From Oscillospiraceae bacterium (lineage in GTDB: Bacteria > Bacillota > Clostridia > Oscillospirales > Acutalibacteraceae): a stretch of DNA of 42,423 bases. The notes below the pieces were generated by a model. That model had not been told where the DNA came from and searched no databases. It saw only the letters and a program-made list of their open reading frames with translations. Positions 1 to 7,118 of the stretch are shown piece after piece. The DNA lies in the NCBI GenBank assembly GCA_022650455.1, contig JALCPO010000011.1, positions 1 through 42,423 of the forward strand. Direction: 5' to 3'. Both the position numbers and the translations under genes were made by a program. Each line of letters opens with the position of its first letter. Position 1 is the first letter of the stretch.

Positions 1-206
1 AAGTCGATCAGCAGCCCCCCGAAAAGCCCGAAAGCCATGGCAGGGCCCCTGCTTTCAAACATGGCAATGGAAAGCACGGCGGGAATCACCGCCACCGGTC
101 TGGCTCCCCACAGCTCCGGAAGAAGGCCCGGCGTTTCCTGCAAAACAAAAATCACGATGATTTCAAGCACATAGGCAAACCAGCGGATGACCCGGTATTT
201 CGTCAT
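1..206 (-). CDS. mreD: MreD, rod-shape-determining membrane protein (3' part cut by window edge)
   Basis: MreD is the small integral membrane partner of MreC in the MreBCD complex, which guides lateral wall synthesis. The start codon is an ATG at 206, one base past the mreC stop codon, so the two are surely co-transcribed. About 68 residues are visible. They begin MTKYRVIRWFAYVLEIIV, a first membrane segment, and later give a second hydrophobic stretch ending in FGLFGGLLID, which matches the conserved GLxxGLxxD motif of MreD. The rest lies outside the window. The identification rests on this motif and on the position after mreC. Confidence 0.85.
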   Translation of the reverse strand, partial: MTKYRVIRWFAYVLEIIVIFVLQETPGLLPELWGARPVAVIPAVLSIAMFESRGPAMAFGLFGGLLID

Positions 207-207
207 A

Positions 208-1104
208 TTACCGGCCCCCGGAAGAAGACGCGGAAGAAGACGCCGGCGTCGCCACGGACGGCATCGCCTGCCCTTTCCCCTGGAAGGCGGTGATCACCAT
301 GACATCGCGGACTTCCTTGGCGTTGACGGCGGGCGTCACTTCGGCGTACAGCGAAACGTCGTACTGGCTGTGCTTCACCGCGCGGACGGTGCCGATGATC
401 AGGTTGCGCGGATAAACGCCGCCGATGCCGTTCGTGACAACGAGGTCGCCGGCTTTGACTCTGGTGCCGGTGGAAAGGTACTGGAACTTGACGAAGCCCT
501 GGTCGGCGGACCGGATGTCGCAGCCGACGACGCCGGTTTCGCGGTTGACCTTGTCGATCGCGCTGATTTTCGTTTCGGGCGACAGGATGGTCGTCACCTG
601 GCTGTAAGTGGAATTGACGGCGGAAACCCAGCCGACGACGCCCGCTTCCGTCACCACCGGGTCGTTGAGAGAAATTCCGGACTGCGACCCCTGGTCCAGC
701 GTGAACTGGCCGAACAGGCTGCCGGGGTCGCGGCCGATCACCGCGGCGGAAACCGGCTTGAAGTCCCGGTTTTCGTTCTTCAGCTCCAGAAATTTGCGCA
801 GCTGTGCGTTTTCCTGCTGATACGTGTAGTAATTGACCAGCTTTTTATTCAGCTCGTCCACCTGTTCCTTCAGCTTCTGATTTTCGGCGATCAGCTCATC
901 CTTGGACTGGGCGGCGGACCGCGCCGTCACGGCGGCGTTGTTCGTCACCAGGGTGCTGATGCGCTGCATGGGGGTGGTGACGAAGCCGAAAAGCTTCGCC
1001 GTGACCGAGCTGCCCGCATTGGAAGTGTACAGCATCAGGCAGAACATGGCGAACAGCACGACGACAAGGATTTTAAAGCCGGTGGAACGAAAAACGCCCT
1101 TCAC
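208..1104 (-). CDS. mreC: MreC, rod-shape-determining protein
   Basis: MreC is a membrane-anchored periplasmic-side scaffold that links MreB to the wall-synthesis enzymes. I place the start at a GTG (1104): AGGAGG lies 8 nt upstream, whereas an upstream in-frame ATG (1149) has no comparable site. That gives 298 residues, a usual length. The order is a short cytoplasmic N-terminus, one membrane helix (FKILVVVLFAMFCLMLY), a coiled coil rich in E, K and Q (about residues 55-100, SKDELIAENQKLKEQVDEL), then the paired beta domains with the MreC-typical GVVGWVSAVN and VTNGIGGVYPRNLIIG stretches, and a Ser/Ala-rich tail. No mreB lies directly upstream in the window. Confidence 0.93.
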   Translation of the reverse strand: MKGVFRSTGFKILVVVLFAMFCLMLYTSNAGSSVTAKLFGFVTTPMQRISTLVTNNAAVTARSAAQSKDELIAENQKLKEQVDELNKKLVNYYTYQQENAQLRKFLELKNENRDFKPVSAAVIGRDPGSLFGQFTLDQGSQSGISLNDPVVTEAGVVGWVSAVNSTYSQVTTILSPETKISAIDKVNRETGVVGCDIRSADQGFVKFQYLSTGTRVKAGDLVVTNGIGGVYPRNLIIGTVRAVKHSQYDVSLYAEVTPAVNAKEVRDVMVITAFQGKGQAMPSVATPASSSASSSGGR

Positions 1105-1266
1105 GCACGTTTCCTCCTGTTTGAAAAAAGCCGGCGGAGCCGGCCGCAAAAATTCACATTCTTCCGTTGTTTTTGATTATAACATGCTTTTCCCCCCCGC
1201 ACAAGTTTTCCCCGTTCTTTTCAAAAAGCCCGCGGGCCCCATGCCCGGACCGGGGGAAAGCCGGGA

Positions 1267-1307
1267 TAAAAAAGGACAGGAAAGCGCCGGAACGCCCTCC
1301 TGTCCTT
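1267..1307 (-). terminator. Intrinsic terminator of the YwlG-family gene
   Basis: A 10-bp perfect stem (1272-1281 pairing with 1298-1307) with a 16-nt loop is followed, in minus orientation, by a T tract (1267-1273). It lies just past the stop codon of the YwlG-family gene and separates it from mreC. Confidence 0.85.
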
Positions 1308-1332
1308 CCCTTCCGCCCGCCGGGGCGCCTTT

Positions 1333-1884
1333 TTACATCATCTGCTCGTCGTAATGCGCGCGGCCGCCGCCGATGAACTTCGGCCGGGTGCGGGCGCAGA
1401 CGAGGTTCGCCTCGCCGATTTTCCGCAGGGAGACGCGCACCGGGACCGCGACCGGCTGCAGGTGCATGCCGATGAGCGTGTCTCCGATGTCGATGCCGGC
1501 CTGGGCACTCAGCTCCTCCACGGCGGCCGGATGCTCGAACGCGTGGTACGCGGCCGTCGCAAACGACCCGCCCGCCTTCGGCTGCGGGACGACGTTCACG
1601 ATGGGGATGCGGTGCTTCTCCGCCGCCTCGCGCTCCACGATCAGCGCGCGGTTCAGATGCTCGCAGCACTGCGCCGCGAGGTAAATGCCCCTTGCCTTCA
1701 GCACGGGGTAAATCGCGCCGAAAACCGCATTGGCCGCTTCCACGTTGGAATCGGAGCCGATTTTATGGCCCCCGATCTCGCTGGAAGAGCAGCCCACGAC
1801 AAAAAGGCCGCCCGCTTTCAGGCCGGCCACCTGCAGCAGTTCTTCCACCGCTGTTTTCGCCTGTTCGGCAATCTCTTCGTACAT
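1333..1884 (-). CDS. YwlG family protein (UPF0340/TIGR01440), function unknown
   Basis: A 183-residue soluble protein of the Firmicutes YwlG family, whose biochemical role is not established. The start is the ATG at 1884, with GGAGG 8 nt upstream; an upstream ATG at 1899 would overlap that ribosome binding site. Family-typical stretches are GLFVVGCSSSEIGG and IGSDSNVEAA near the N-terminus, AQCCEHLNRALIVE in the middle (paired cysteines and a histidine that could bind metal) and VNVVPQPKAGGSFATAAY further on. The length is normal for the family. It lies downstream of the ComFB-like gene in the same orientation, with an 84-bp gap, and has its own terminator. Confidence 0.85.
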   Translation of the reverse strand: MYEEIAEQAKTAVEELLQVAGLKAGGLFVVGCSSSEIGGHKIGSDSNVEAANAVFGAIYPVLKARGIYLAAQCCEHLNRALIVEREAAEKHRIPIVNVVPQPKAGGSFATAAYHAFEHPAAVEELSAQAGIDIGDTLIGMHLQPVAVPVRVSLRKIGEANLVCARTRPKFIGGGRAHYDEQMM

Positions 1885-1968
1885 AAAACGTGCCTCCAAT
1901 CCGAATCCGGAAATTTTACGGGGAAAACCCGCGTCCTTTCCGCGGCGCCGGAACGGGAAAGGGCGGAT

Positions 1969-2436
1969 TCAGTGCCTCGGGTTCGCCCGGACTTTGATCA
2001 CCGCCTGGATCATCGCCGCGACGACCTGCGCGTTGGTCTGCGGGTCGAGGTCCGGCTGCGGCTGGCCTTCCGCCAGCACCTTGTACCGGGGCGGCAGCTT
2101 GTTGAGCGCAAGCGCCACGATGTCTTTTTTGCAGCGGTCGCACCGGCAACAGGAAAAACGTTCGAGAACGGAATCCAGCTTCCCCAGGACGGCGGCTTCC
2201 ATGGTGTTCACCACGGCCGTCCGCCGGTTGTCCATCGCCGGGACGGCCACCCGCCGCGGTCCGGACGGCCGGCGCGCGGCGGACGTGCGGGCTGCTGCCG
2301 CGGCTGCGCTTTCCGCCCTGGCGCCGCCCGCGTCCCGCGCGGCGTTTTCCGCGGGTGCCTTCGCGGCCCTGCGTCCGGAAGGCATCAGCTTTTTATACAT
2401 CCGTTCCTTGTCGATTTCCCGTTTCGTTCTCGCCAT
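1969..2436 (-). CDS. ComFB-like protein with basic N-terminus, partner candidate for ParA
   Basis: 155 residues. The first ~25 are strongly basic (MARTKREIDKERMYKKLM); residues ~26-70 are a low-complexity Ala/Arg/Pro linker. The C-terminal ~85 residues fit the ComFB (late competence) family: NTMEAAVLGKLDSVLERF, a four-cysteine cluster CCRCDRC, and KKDIVALALNKLPPRY. The cysteines suggest a metal site. The ComFB function is not settled. The gene starts 5 nt after the parA stop codon and must be co-transcribed with it. Proteins that stimulate ParA-type ATPases usually carry a short basic N-terminus, and no parB is present here, so this could be the ParA partner; that is inference. Confidence 0.7.
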   Translation of the reverse strand: MARTKREIDKERMYKKLMPSGRRAAKAPAENAARDAGGARAESAAAAAARTSAARRPSGPRRVAVPAMDNRRTAVVNTMEAAVLGKLDSVLERFSCCRCDRCKKDIVALALNKLPPRYKVLAEGQPQPDLDPQTNAQVVAAMIQAVIKVRANPRH

Positions 2437-2441
2437 AGCCG

Positions 2442-3203
2442 CTATACCCCTTCCGCAAGCAGTTCGTCGATAAATTTCTTATAGTCGCGCGTAATATTGT
2501 TGCGCGGGGAATAGTCGAACAGGCTTCTCTGCACGGACTGCGCCTCGCCGGCCGCCACGCTGCTGCGGATGAACGTGTCAAACACGCGGATATGCAGGTC
2601 CCGCGCGATCAGCTCCGCCGTCCCGCGGATCTCGCGGCTCAGCAGCGTGCGCGGATTGAATTTCGTCAGCAGGATGCCCGCGATGGAAATGTTGGGGTTG
2701 CAGTATTGTTTCACGCGCTCCACCGTTTCATACAGCTGGGCGATGCCCTGAAGGCTGAAAATGTCGGAAAGTGTCGGGACGATGATGGTGTCCGAAGCCG
2801 TAAACGCATTGATGGTCAGGATGCCGAGGGCCGGGGGCGTGTCCAGCAGGATATAATCGTACCGGTCCTGCACGGGCCGGAGCGCGTCCTTGAGCAGGAA
2901 CTCGCGGCCCCGGTCGGTAAACTCCAGCTCAATGCCGCTCAAAAGGATGCTGGAGATGATGATGTCCATGGCCGGAAGCTTCTGAATGGCGTACTGCGTT
3001 TTGACCTCGCCTTTCAGCACGTCGTAAACGGTGGCGCTCGTTTCCGTGTCGGCGCCCACGCTGAACCCGAGGTTCCCCTGCGGGTCGAGGTCGATGGCGA
3101 GCACGCGGCGGCCCCTTTTTTTCAGCCCCGCGGCGACGGAGCAAACCGTGGTCGTTTTTCCCACGCCGCCCTTCTGGTTTGAAACGGATATTACTTTCGC
3201 CAT
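2442..3203 (-). CDS. ParA/Soj-family ATPase without a neighbouring parB
   Basis: 253 residues, a normal length for a chromosomal ParA/MinD-superfamily ATPase. The deviant Walker A motif KGGVGKTTT sits at residues 10-18 (the signature lysine is present), switch I is DLDPQGN (about 38-44) and Walker B is YDYILLDTPPALG (about 114-126). Such proteins form ATP-dependent dimers on DNA and position chromosomes, plasmids or protein cargo. The next gene is the ComFB-like protein, not parB, so the cargo may not be DNA. A strong promoter precedes it (3242-3270). It overlaps the end of an open frame carrying a dehydrogenase remnant. I do not name it soj because no spo0J is in view. Confidence 0.88.
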   Translation of the reverse strand: MAKVISVSNQKGGVGKTTTVCSVAAGLKKRGRRVLAIDLDPQGNLGFSVGADTETSATVYDVLKGEVKTQYAIQKLPAMDIIISSILLSGIELEFTDRGREFLLKDALRPVQDRYDYILLDTPPALGILTINAFTASDTIIVPTLSDIFSLQGIAQLYETVERVKQYCNPNISIAGILLTKFNPRTLLSREIRGTAELIARDLHIRVFDTFIRSSVAAGEAQSVQRSLFDYSPRNNITRDYKKFIDELLAEGV

Positions 3204-3409
3204 TCGGATCCTTCTTCCAGCCTAAAATCGCCCTGCTTCCTATTATAGCGTGGCCGTTTGGGATTTACAACCGCCGGGCGGCCGGCGCGGAGCGGCAGGT
3301 CGTTCACCGCGTCGGCCAGATCCATCGCCTGCGCGATGAGGCTGAACCCGCAGTGCGAGCCGACATGCCCCGGGCCGGTCACAACCACTTTTCTTTTTTG
3401 AATCGACAT
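3191..3409 (-). pseudogene. Remnant of a lactate/hydroxyacid dehydrogenase gene
   Basis: An open frame of 72 codons from an ATG at 3409. The first ~37 residues read like the N-terminus of an L-lactate/L-2-hydroxyisocaproate dehydrogenase: KVVVTGPGHVGSHCGFSLIAQ corresponds to the NAD-binding GxGxxG segment, and AMDLADAVNDLP to the segment that normally lies ~20-25 residues further on. The stretch between them (usually containing the acidic NAD-ribose residue, as in ADEIVLID) is missing, so an internal deletion has joined them. After NDLP no family similarity is visible, and the remaining ~270 residues of a normal enzyme are absent. The parA promoter sits in its 3' half. The family assignment is from memory of the motif order. 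Confidence 0.6.
3242..3270 (-). promoter_or_regulatory. Sigma-A-type promoter of the parA operon
   Basis: In minus orientation: TTGTAA (3265-3270), a 17-bp spacer, TATAAT (3242-3247). It starts transcription about 30 nt before the parA start codon and lies inside the open frame of the dehydrogenase remnant, which argues that that frame is no longer a working gene. Confidence 0.8.
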
Positions 3410-3450
3410 GGTCCACTCTCCGTTTCTCTGTGAAGACTGAATTTGCCGTT

Positions 3451-4320
3451 TTACGCCGCCCCGGAATGCGCGGCGACAAAGCGGTCGCGCCAGACGCACC
3501 AGCCGGTCACGGACACCAGAACGACCGCGCCGCCCAGCAGGGCGAATTTCCCGGGTGATTCCCCGTTGTAGAGGAAAACCCACACCGGGTTCAGGAGCGG
3601 CTCGACCGCCCCGATGAGGGAACAGGCGAGCGGCGGGCAGCCGCGGAGCGCGAGGGCATAGAAAATATAGGAAACGCCGATCTGGAAAATGCCGAGCGCC
3701 AGAACGCTCCAGACGGCGGCCGGGGTCATTACGGGCGGGAAGGCGGGCACAAACGCGAGGCCGGCCGCCGCCGCGGCGACATGGGAAAACAAAATGCCGC
3801 TCAGGCGGGAATCGGTGTCCGCCCGGCCGCAGATGATATAGTCGAGCGCGCAGAGGATGCCGGAAAGGACGGCAACGCAGTTCCCGAGCAGATGGCCCGG
3901 CGTCAGGCGGTCGAAAAAGAACAGGGAAATGCCAAAAATGGTAAAAACGACGGCGGCCACGTCGGCCCTGCGGAATTTCTGTCGAAAAAACAGCGCGGAA
4001 AAAATCAGGATGAACGCGGGGGACGTGTACTGGATCACGATCGCGTTGGCGGCCGTGGTCAGCTTATTTGCCACCACAAAGGAGAACAGCAGGCCGGCCA
4101 TGCAGATTCCCGAAGAAACGGAATAACGGTTAAAGCGGATTTTCGCCCCCGACAGCCGGATATAGATCAGCAGGACGCCGGCGGCCAGCAGGCTGCGCGC
4201 CCCGCCGATGACCATGGCATTCCACGGGATCAGCTTGATCAGCACGCCGCCGGTGCTCCAGAGCAGCGCCGCGGCGACCATCATCCCTTCCGATTTTCTG
4301 CGCATGGCGGAAAGCGCCAT
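3451..4320 (-). CDS. DMT-superfamily (EamA) transporter
   Basis: 289 residues with about ten hydrophobic segments arranged as two EamA repeats (roughly residues 12-140 and 150-285), the usual fold and size of drug/metabolite transporters in the cytoplasmic membrane. Family-like stretches are LLWSTGGVLIKLIP with GARSLLAAG in the first repeat, IQYTSPAFILIFSALFF, and LIGAVEPLLNPVWVFLYNGE in the second. The substrate cannot be told from the sequence. The start ATG at 4320 has AAGGGGAT 6 nt upstream. It is probably transcribed alone from the promoter that overlaps the mutY stop codon. No clear terminator follows. Confidence 0.88.
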   Translation of the reverse strand: MALSAMRRKSEGMMVAAALLWSTGGVLIKLIPWNAMVIGGARSLLAAGVLLIYIRLSGAKIRFNRYSVSSGICMAGLLFSFVVANKLTTAANAIVIQYTSPAFILIFSALFFRQKFRRADVAAVVFTIFGISLFFFDRLTPGHLLGNCVAVLSGILCALDYIICGRADTDSRLSGILFSHVAAAAAGLAFVPAFPPVMTPAAVWSVLALGIFQIGVSYIFYALALRGCPPLACSLIGAVEPLLNPVWVFLYNGESPGKFALLGGAVVLVSVTGWCVWRDRFVAAHSGAA

Positions 4321-4412
4321 AGCAATATCCCCTTCGCCCTCCGGCAGAACGGGGATGCGGTTTGGCCCGCTGCGCCTCTCCGGCCGGTTTCTGTATGGAA
4401 TCTCCGCCGCTT

Positions 4413-4442
4413 ATTATATCACGGCGACCCATGGTCCCGCAA
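4413..4442 (-). promoter_or_regulatory. Promoter of the DMT transporter gene
   Basis: In minus orientation: TTGCGG (4437-4442), an 18-bp spacer, TATAAT (4413-4418). The -35 and spacer lie within the last mutY codons; the mutY stop codon touches the -10. The leader is about 85 nt. Confidence 0.6.
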
Positions 4443-5468
4443 GAATTTCAGGTGCGCGCGGAAGGCGGAAGGGACCGCATAATCGCGGAACAGGGCGGGA
4501 ATTTCCGCCCAGGCAAACCCCGCCGCCGTCTTTGGCACCCGAACGAAATAGCCGGTCATGCGCCACTCGATATGGGAAAAGACATGCTTTGCCTTCGGCA
4601 GCGGCTCCATCGTCCCGACGGAAAGGCCCCACCCGCGCAGAACGTTTTCCGCCCGCTCCGGGGAAAGCGCCCCGCCGACGCCGGGAAATTCCCAAAGCCC
4701 CGCGAGCAGGCCGGTCTCCGGCCGCCTTCGGACGGCCACGGCTCCGCCGCAGAGGATGAGGAAAACCGTGCGGTCTTCTTTCCTGCGCTCCGCTTTCGGC
4801 GCCTTGACCGGCAGGGCGGCTTCCTCCCCCTTCCGGCGCGCTTCGCACAGCCCGGCGAGCGGGCACGCCCCGCACAGGGGCGCCCCGTTCGGCAGGCAGA
4901 CCGTGGCGCCGAGCTCCATCAGGGACTGCGTGAACGCCCCGGCGTTTCCGGCCGGATAAACCGCCCGCAGGGATTCCCGAAGCTCCCGTTTTACGCCCGG
5001 CGCGGAAACATCGCGGTGCGAAGCGGCCAGACGGGCCGCCACGCGCAGGACGTTGCCGTCCACGGCCGGCTCCGGCAGGCCGTAGGCGATGGACGCGATG
5101 GCCCCGGCGGTGTACTCGCCGATGCCGGGCAGCTTTTTGAGCTCTTCCGCGCTTGCCGGAAGTCGGCCGCCGTACTGCTCCAAAAGGACGCCGGCGGCTT
5201 TTTTCAGGCTGCGCGCCCGGCTGTAATACCCGAGCCCTTCCCAGAGTTTCAGGAGCCGCCCCTCGGGAATTTCGGCAAGCGCCCGGACATCCGGAATCTC
5301 CCGCAGGAACCGTTCGAAATACGGCTTGACCGCTTCCACGCGCGTCTGCTGGAGCATGATCTCCGAAATCCACACGCGGTAAGGCGTGGGATCATCCCGC
5401 CACGGAAGGGAGCGCGCGTTCCGCTTGTACCATTTCAGCAACGGGGATACGATTTTTGAATAATCCAT
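4419..5468 (-). CDS. mutY: A/G-specific adenine glycosylase
   Basis: MutY removes adenine mispaired with 8-oxoguanine. 349 residues from the ATG at 5468, a normal length; upstream in-frame extension is GC-rich leader. The N-terminal HhH-GPD domain has WISEIMLQQTRVEAV (catalytic Glu at residue 36) and the hairpin LPGIGEYTAGAI followed by the Asp in PAVDGN. The [4Fe-4S] ligands are the cysteines in CLPNGAPLCGACPLAGLC; the first interval is seven residues, where E. coli MutY has six. The C-terminal third is the NUDIX-like 8-oxoG recognition domain (GLLAGLWEFPGV, KHVFSHIEWRMTGYF). It lies downstream of the thioredoxin-reductase-like gene after a 214-bp structured gap. Confidence 0.95.
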   Translation of the reverse strand: MDYSKIVSPLLKWYKRNARSLPWRDDPTPYRVWISEIMLQQTRVEAVKPYFERFLREIPDVRALAEIPEGRLLKLWEGLGYYSRARSLKKAAGVLLEQYGGRLPASAEELKKLPGIGEYTAGAIASIAYGLPEPAVDGNVLRVAARLAASHRDVSAPGVKRELRESLRAVYPAGNAGAFTQSLMELGATVCLPNGAPLCGACPLAGLCEARRKGEEAALPVKAPKAERRKEDRTVFLILCGGAVAVRRRPETGLLAGLWEFPGVGGALSPERAENVLRGWGLSVGTMEPLPKAKHVFSHIEWRMTGYFVRVPKTAAGFAWAEIPALFRDYAVPSAFRAHLKFLRDHGSP

Positions 5469-5497
5469 AGCAGGATCGTTTTCCCTTCGACTGGTTT

Positions 5498-5622
5498 CCG
5501 GCCCGACCGGGGCTGTGCGCAAGCGCAGCAAATCAGGGGCGACGCCGGGCACGCTGCGAAGCAAGTGTGCCCGCATGGGGCCCCGGTCTTGCGAAGGCGG
5601 CGCACTGCTTCGGTCGGGCCGG
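5498..5622 (-). other. Strongly self-complementary intergenic region (possible structured RNA)
   Basis: The 214 bp between the thioredoxin-reductase-like gene and mutY hold an 11-bp perfect inverted repeat (5498-5508 with 5612-5622) enclosing further dyads. An ACCGGGGC/GCCCCGGT pair (5506-5513 with 5579-5586) competes with the outer helix for three bases. Two inner hairpins lie at about 5513-5530 and 5549-5574. As RNA this would be a closed multibranch structure of ~125 nt. No T tract follows on either strand, so it is not a simple terminator. Strand is assumed from the flanking genes. Confidence 0.45.
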
Positions 5623-5682
5623 GTCCGCCGGCCAACTCCATCGTATGGGGCGGGCTGGACGGCGCTTTTCGGTCAGCCGCAT

Positions 5683-6561
5683 CTACGGGGCGGACCGAAC
5701 GGCGCTCTGCGCCCGGAACGCTTTCACCACGGAAGTCCCGGCGATAGCGCCGTCGGCGACGGCCTTGGAGATCTGCATCAGGCCGCCGGTGCAGTCGCCC
5801 GCGGCGTAGAAGCCGGGGACGTTCGTCCGCCGGTCTTCGTCCACGACGACCGCCGGACCTTTCGTCTGCACGCCGAGCTTTCGCGCGAGGTCGGTGCTCC
5901 CGGCCACGCCGAGCGCCACGAAAAGGCCCGCCGTTTCCAGCTCGGAGCCGTCCGCAAGGCGGACGCCCGCCAGCTTCTCCCCGCCGAACAGCGCCCCGAT
6001 TTTCTTCTTTTCCACCGCCAGCTCCGGCGGAAACTTCGCCCGCGGCTCCTCCCCGTCCGTCAGAACGGTGACCTTCGCAGCGAGCGGAAGGAGCTCCGCC
6101 GCCTCGTGCAGGGCGTAATCGCCCGCACCGAGGACGGCGACGTTCTTCCGCCGGTAAAAAAAGCCGTCGCAGACCGCGCAGTAGCTGACCCCGCGCCCCT
6201 CGAATTCCGCAAGCCCGGGAATCTTGGGCGCCCGGCGCGAAGAACCGGTTGCCAGAACGACGAACGGCGCGCGGAACAGGCCCGACGCCGTGCTGACGGC
6301 GAACCGGGAATCGAAGGCGATGCCCACGACCTCGTCCTCCACGATCTCCGCGCCGACGCGCCGGGCCTGCGCCACGCCGTTTTCCAGCAGGGTCTTTCCC
6401 GGGACGGGCTCCGCAAAGCCGTAATAATTTTCGATTTTATCCGTTTTTAAAAGGGAACCGCCGCCGCGCCCGATCACCAGCGTGTCCAGCCCGGCGCGCG
6501 CGGTATAAAGGGCTGTGGAAATGCCCGCCGGCCCTCTGCCCAGAATCACAACGTCCGCCAT
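5683..6561 (-). CDS. Thioredoxin-reductase-like FAD/NAD(P) oxidoreductase
   Basis: 292 residues from the ATG at 6561 (AAGGTGA 4 nt upstream). The FAD-binding GRGPAGIS motif is at residues 8-15, the redox pair CAVC at 128-131, the second nucleotide site GAGDYALHEAAEL follows, and the C-terminal FAD motif FYAAGDCTGGLMQI is present. This is the TrxB fold: electrons pass from NAD(P)H through FAD to the CxxC disulfide. The second nucleotide motif is GAGDYA rather than the common GGGNSA, so pyridine-nucleotide preference, and whether thioredoxin is the partner, are open; no trxA is nearby. The start lies 4 nt after the stop codon of the small membrane protein gene. Confidence 0.85.
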   Translation of the reverse strand: MADVVILGRGPAGISTALYTARAGLDTLVIGRGGGSLLKTDKIENYYGFAEPVPGKTLLENGVAQARRVGAEIVEDEVVGIAFDSRFAVSTASGLFRAPFVVLATGSSRRAPKIPGLAEFEGRGVSYCAVCDGFFYRRKNVAVLGAGDYALHEAAELLPLAAKVTVLTDGEEPRAKFPPELAVEKKKIGALFGGEKLAGVRLADGSELETAGLFVALGVAGSTDLARKLGVQTKGPAVVVDEDRRTNVPGFYAAGDCTGGLMQISKAVADGAIAGTSVVKAFRAQSAVRSAP

Positions 6562-6565
6562 GACG

Positions 6566-7045
6566 TCACCTTTTTTCTTCCTTTTCGGCTGTTTTCTCAC
6601 GGCCGGAGCCGCCGGATTTCCCGGCCGCGGTGTCCGAAGTCAGGTAGCCGTAGATTTCCGCCATCATGCCCGCGACGGCAAGAAGGACCATGATGCCGTA
6701 CAGCCCCGTCACCGTGACGGTGCCGGTCATCAGGCTTCTCACCGACGTGTAAAAGCACGCGTGCACCACGGCCGTGAGCGCGCAGACACACGCCCCCACG
6801 CCGAAGTTCTTCCTTCCGTGCAGCAGGAACAGGCTCAGGGCCGTCACGACGGGGCCGCATGCCGCCAGCATGATGTAGACCCGCGCGTCGTAAGCGAGGC
6901 CGAGGTCTGAATATTTGCGGGCAAGGTCGAACGCATTCAGCAGGGACGGGTTCGCCCCAGGCCCTTTCGCCGACGGCAGAAAGAGCAGGACGAGCAACAG
7001 GCCCTGAAGCACGCACACCACGAATTTTGTCTGTTTTTTCGTCAA
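6566..7045 (-). CDS. Small four-helix membrane protein, unknown function
   Basis: 159 residues from a TTG start at 7045, chosen because GGGAGG lies 7-8 nt upstream and the frame further upstream runs through a terminator. Four hydrophobic segments are visible: FVVCVLQGLLLVLLFLP, VYIMLAACGPVVTALSLFLL, VGACVCALTAVVHACFY and TVTVTGLYGIMVLLAVAGMM. The C-terminal tail is hydrophilic and basic (GSGREKTAEKEEKR). I do not recognise the family. It stands between ppdK and the thioredoxin-reductase-like gene; its ribosome binding site directly follows the ppdK terminator, so expression may rely on readthrough. Confidence 0.7.
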   Translation of the reverse strand: MTKKQTKFVVCVLQGLLLVLLFLPSAKGPGANPSLLNAFDLARKYSDLGLAYDARVYIMLAACGPVVTALSLFLLHGRKNFGVGACVCALTAVVHACFYTSVRSLMTGTVTVTGLYGIMVLLAVAGMMAEIYGYLTSDTAAGKSGGSGREKTAEKEEKR

Positions 7046-7061
7046 ACGGATCGCCTCCCTG

Positions 7062-7094
7062 ATAAAAATTCCCCCGCCGAACGACGGGGGAATT
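7062..7094 (-). terminator. Intrinsic terminator of ppdK
   Basis: A 10-bp stem (7067-7076 pairing with 7085-7094) with an 8-nt loop; in minus orientation the last stem bases run into a T tract. It lies 25 nt past the ppdK stop codon and immediately before the ribosome binding site of the next gene. Confidence 0.85.
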
Positions 7095-7118
7095 CCTTGA
7101 TACCGGGGAAAGCCGCGA

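Noticed and set aside
5683-6561. Alkyl hydroperoxide reductase subunit F
   Set aside because: The protein has only the TrxB-like part (292 residues, CAVC); the N-terminal thioredoxin-fold domains of AhpF are absent.
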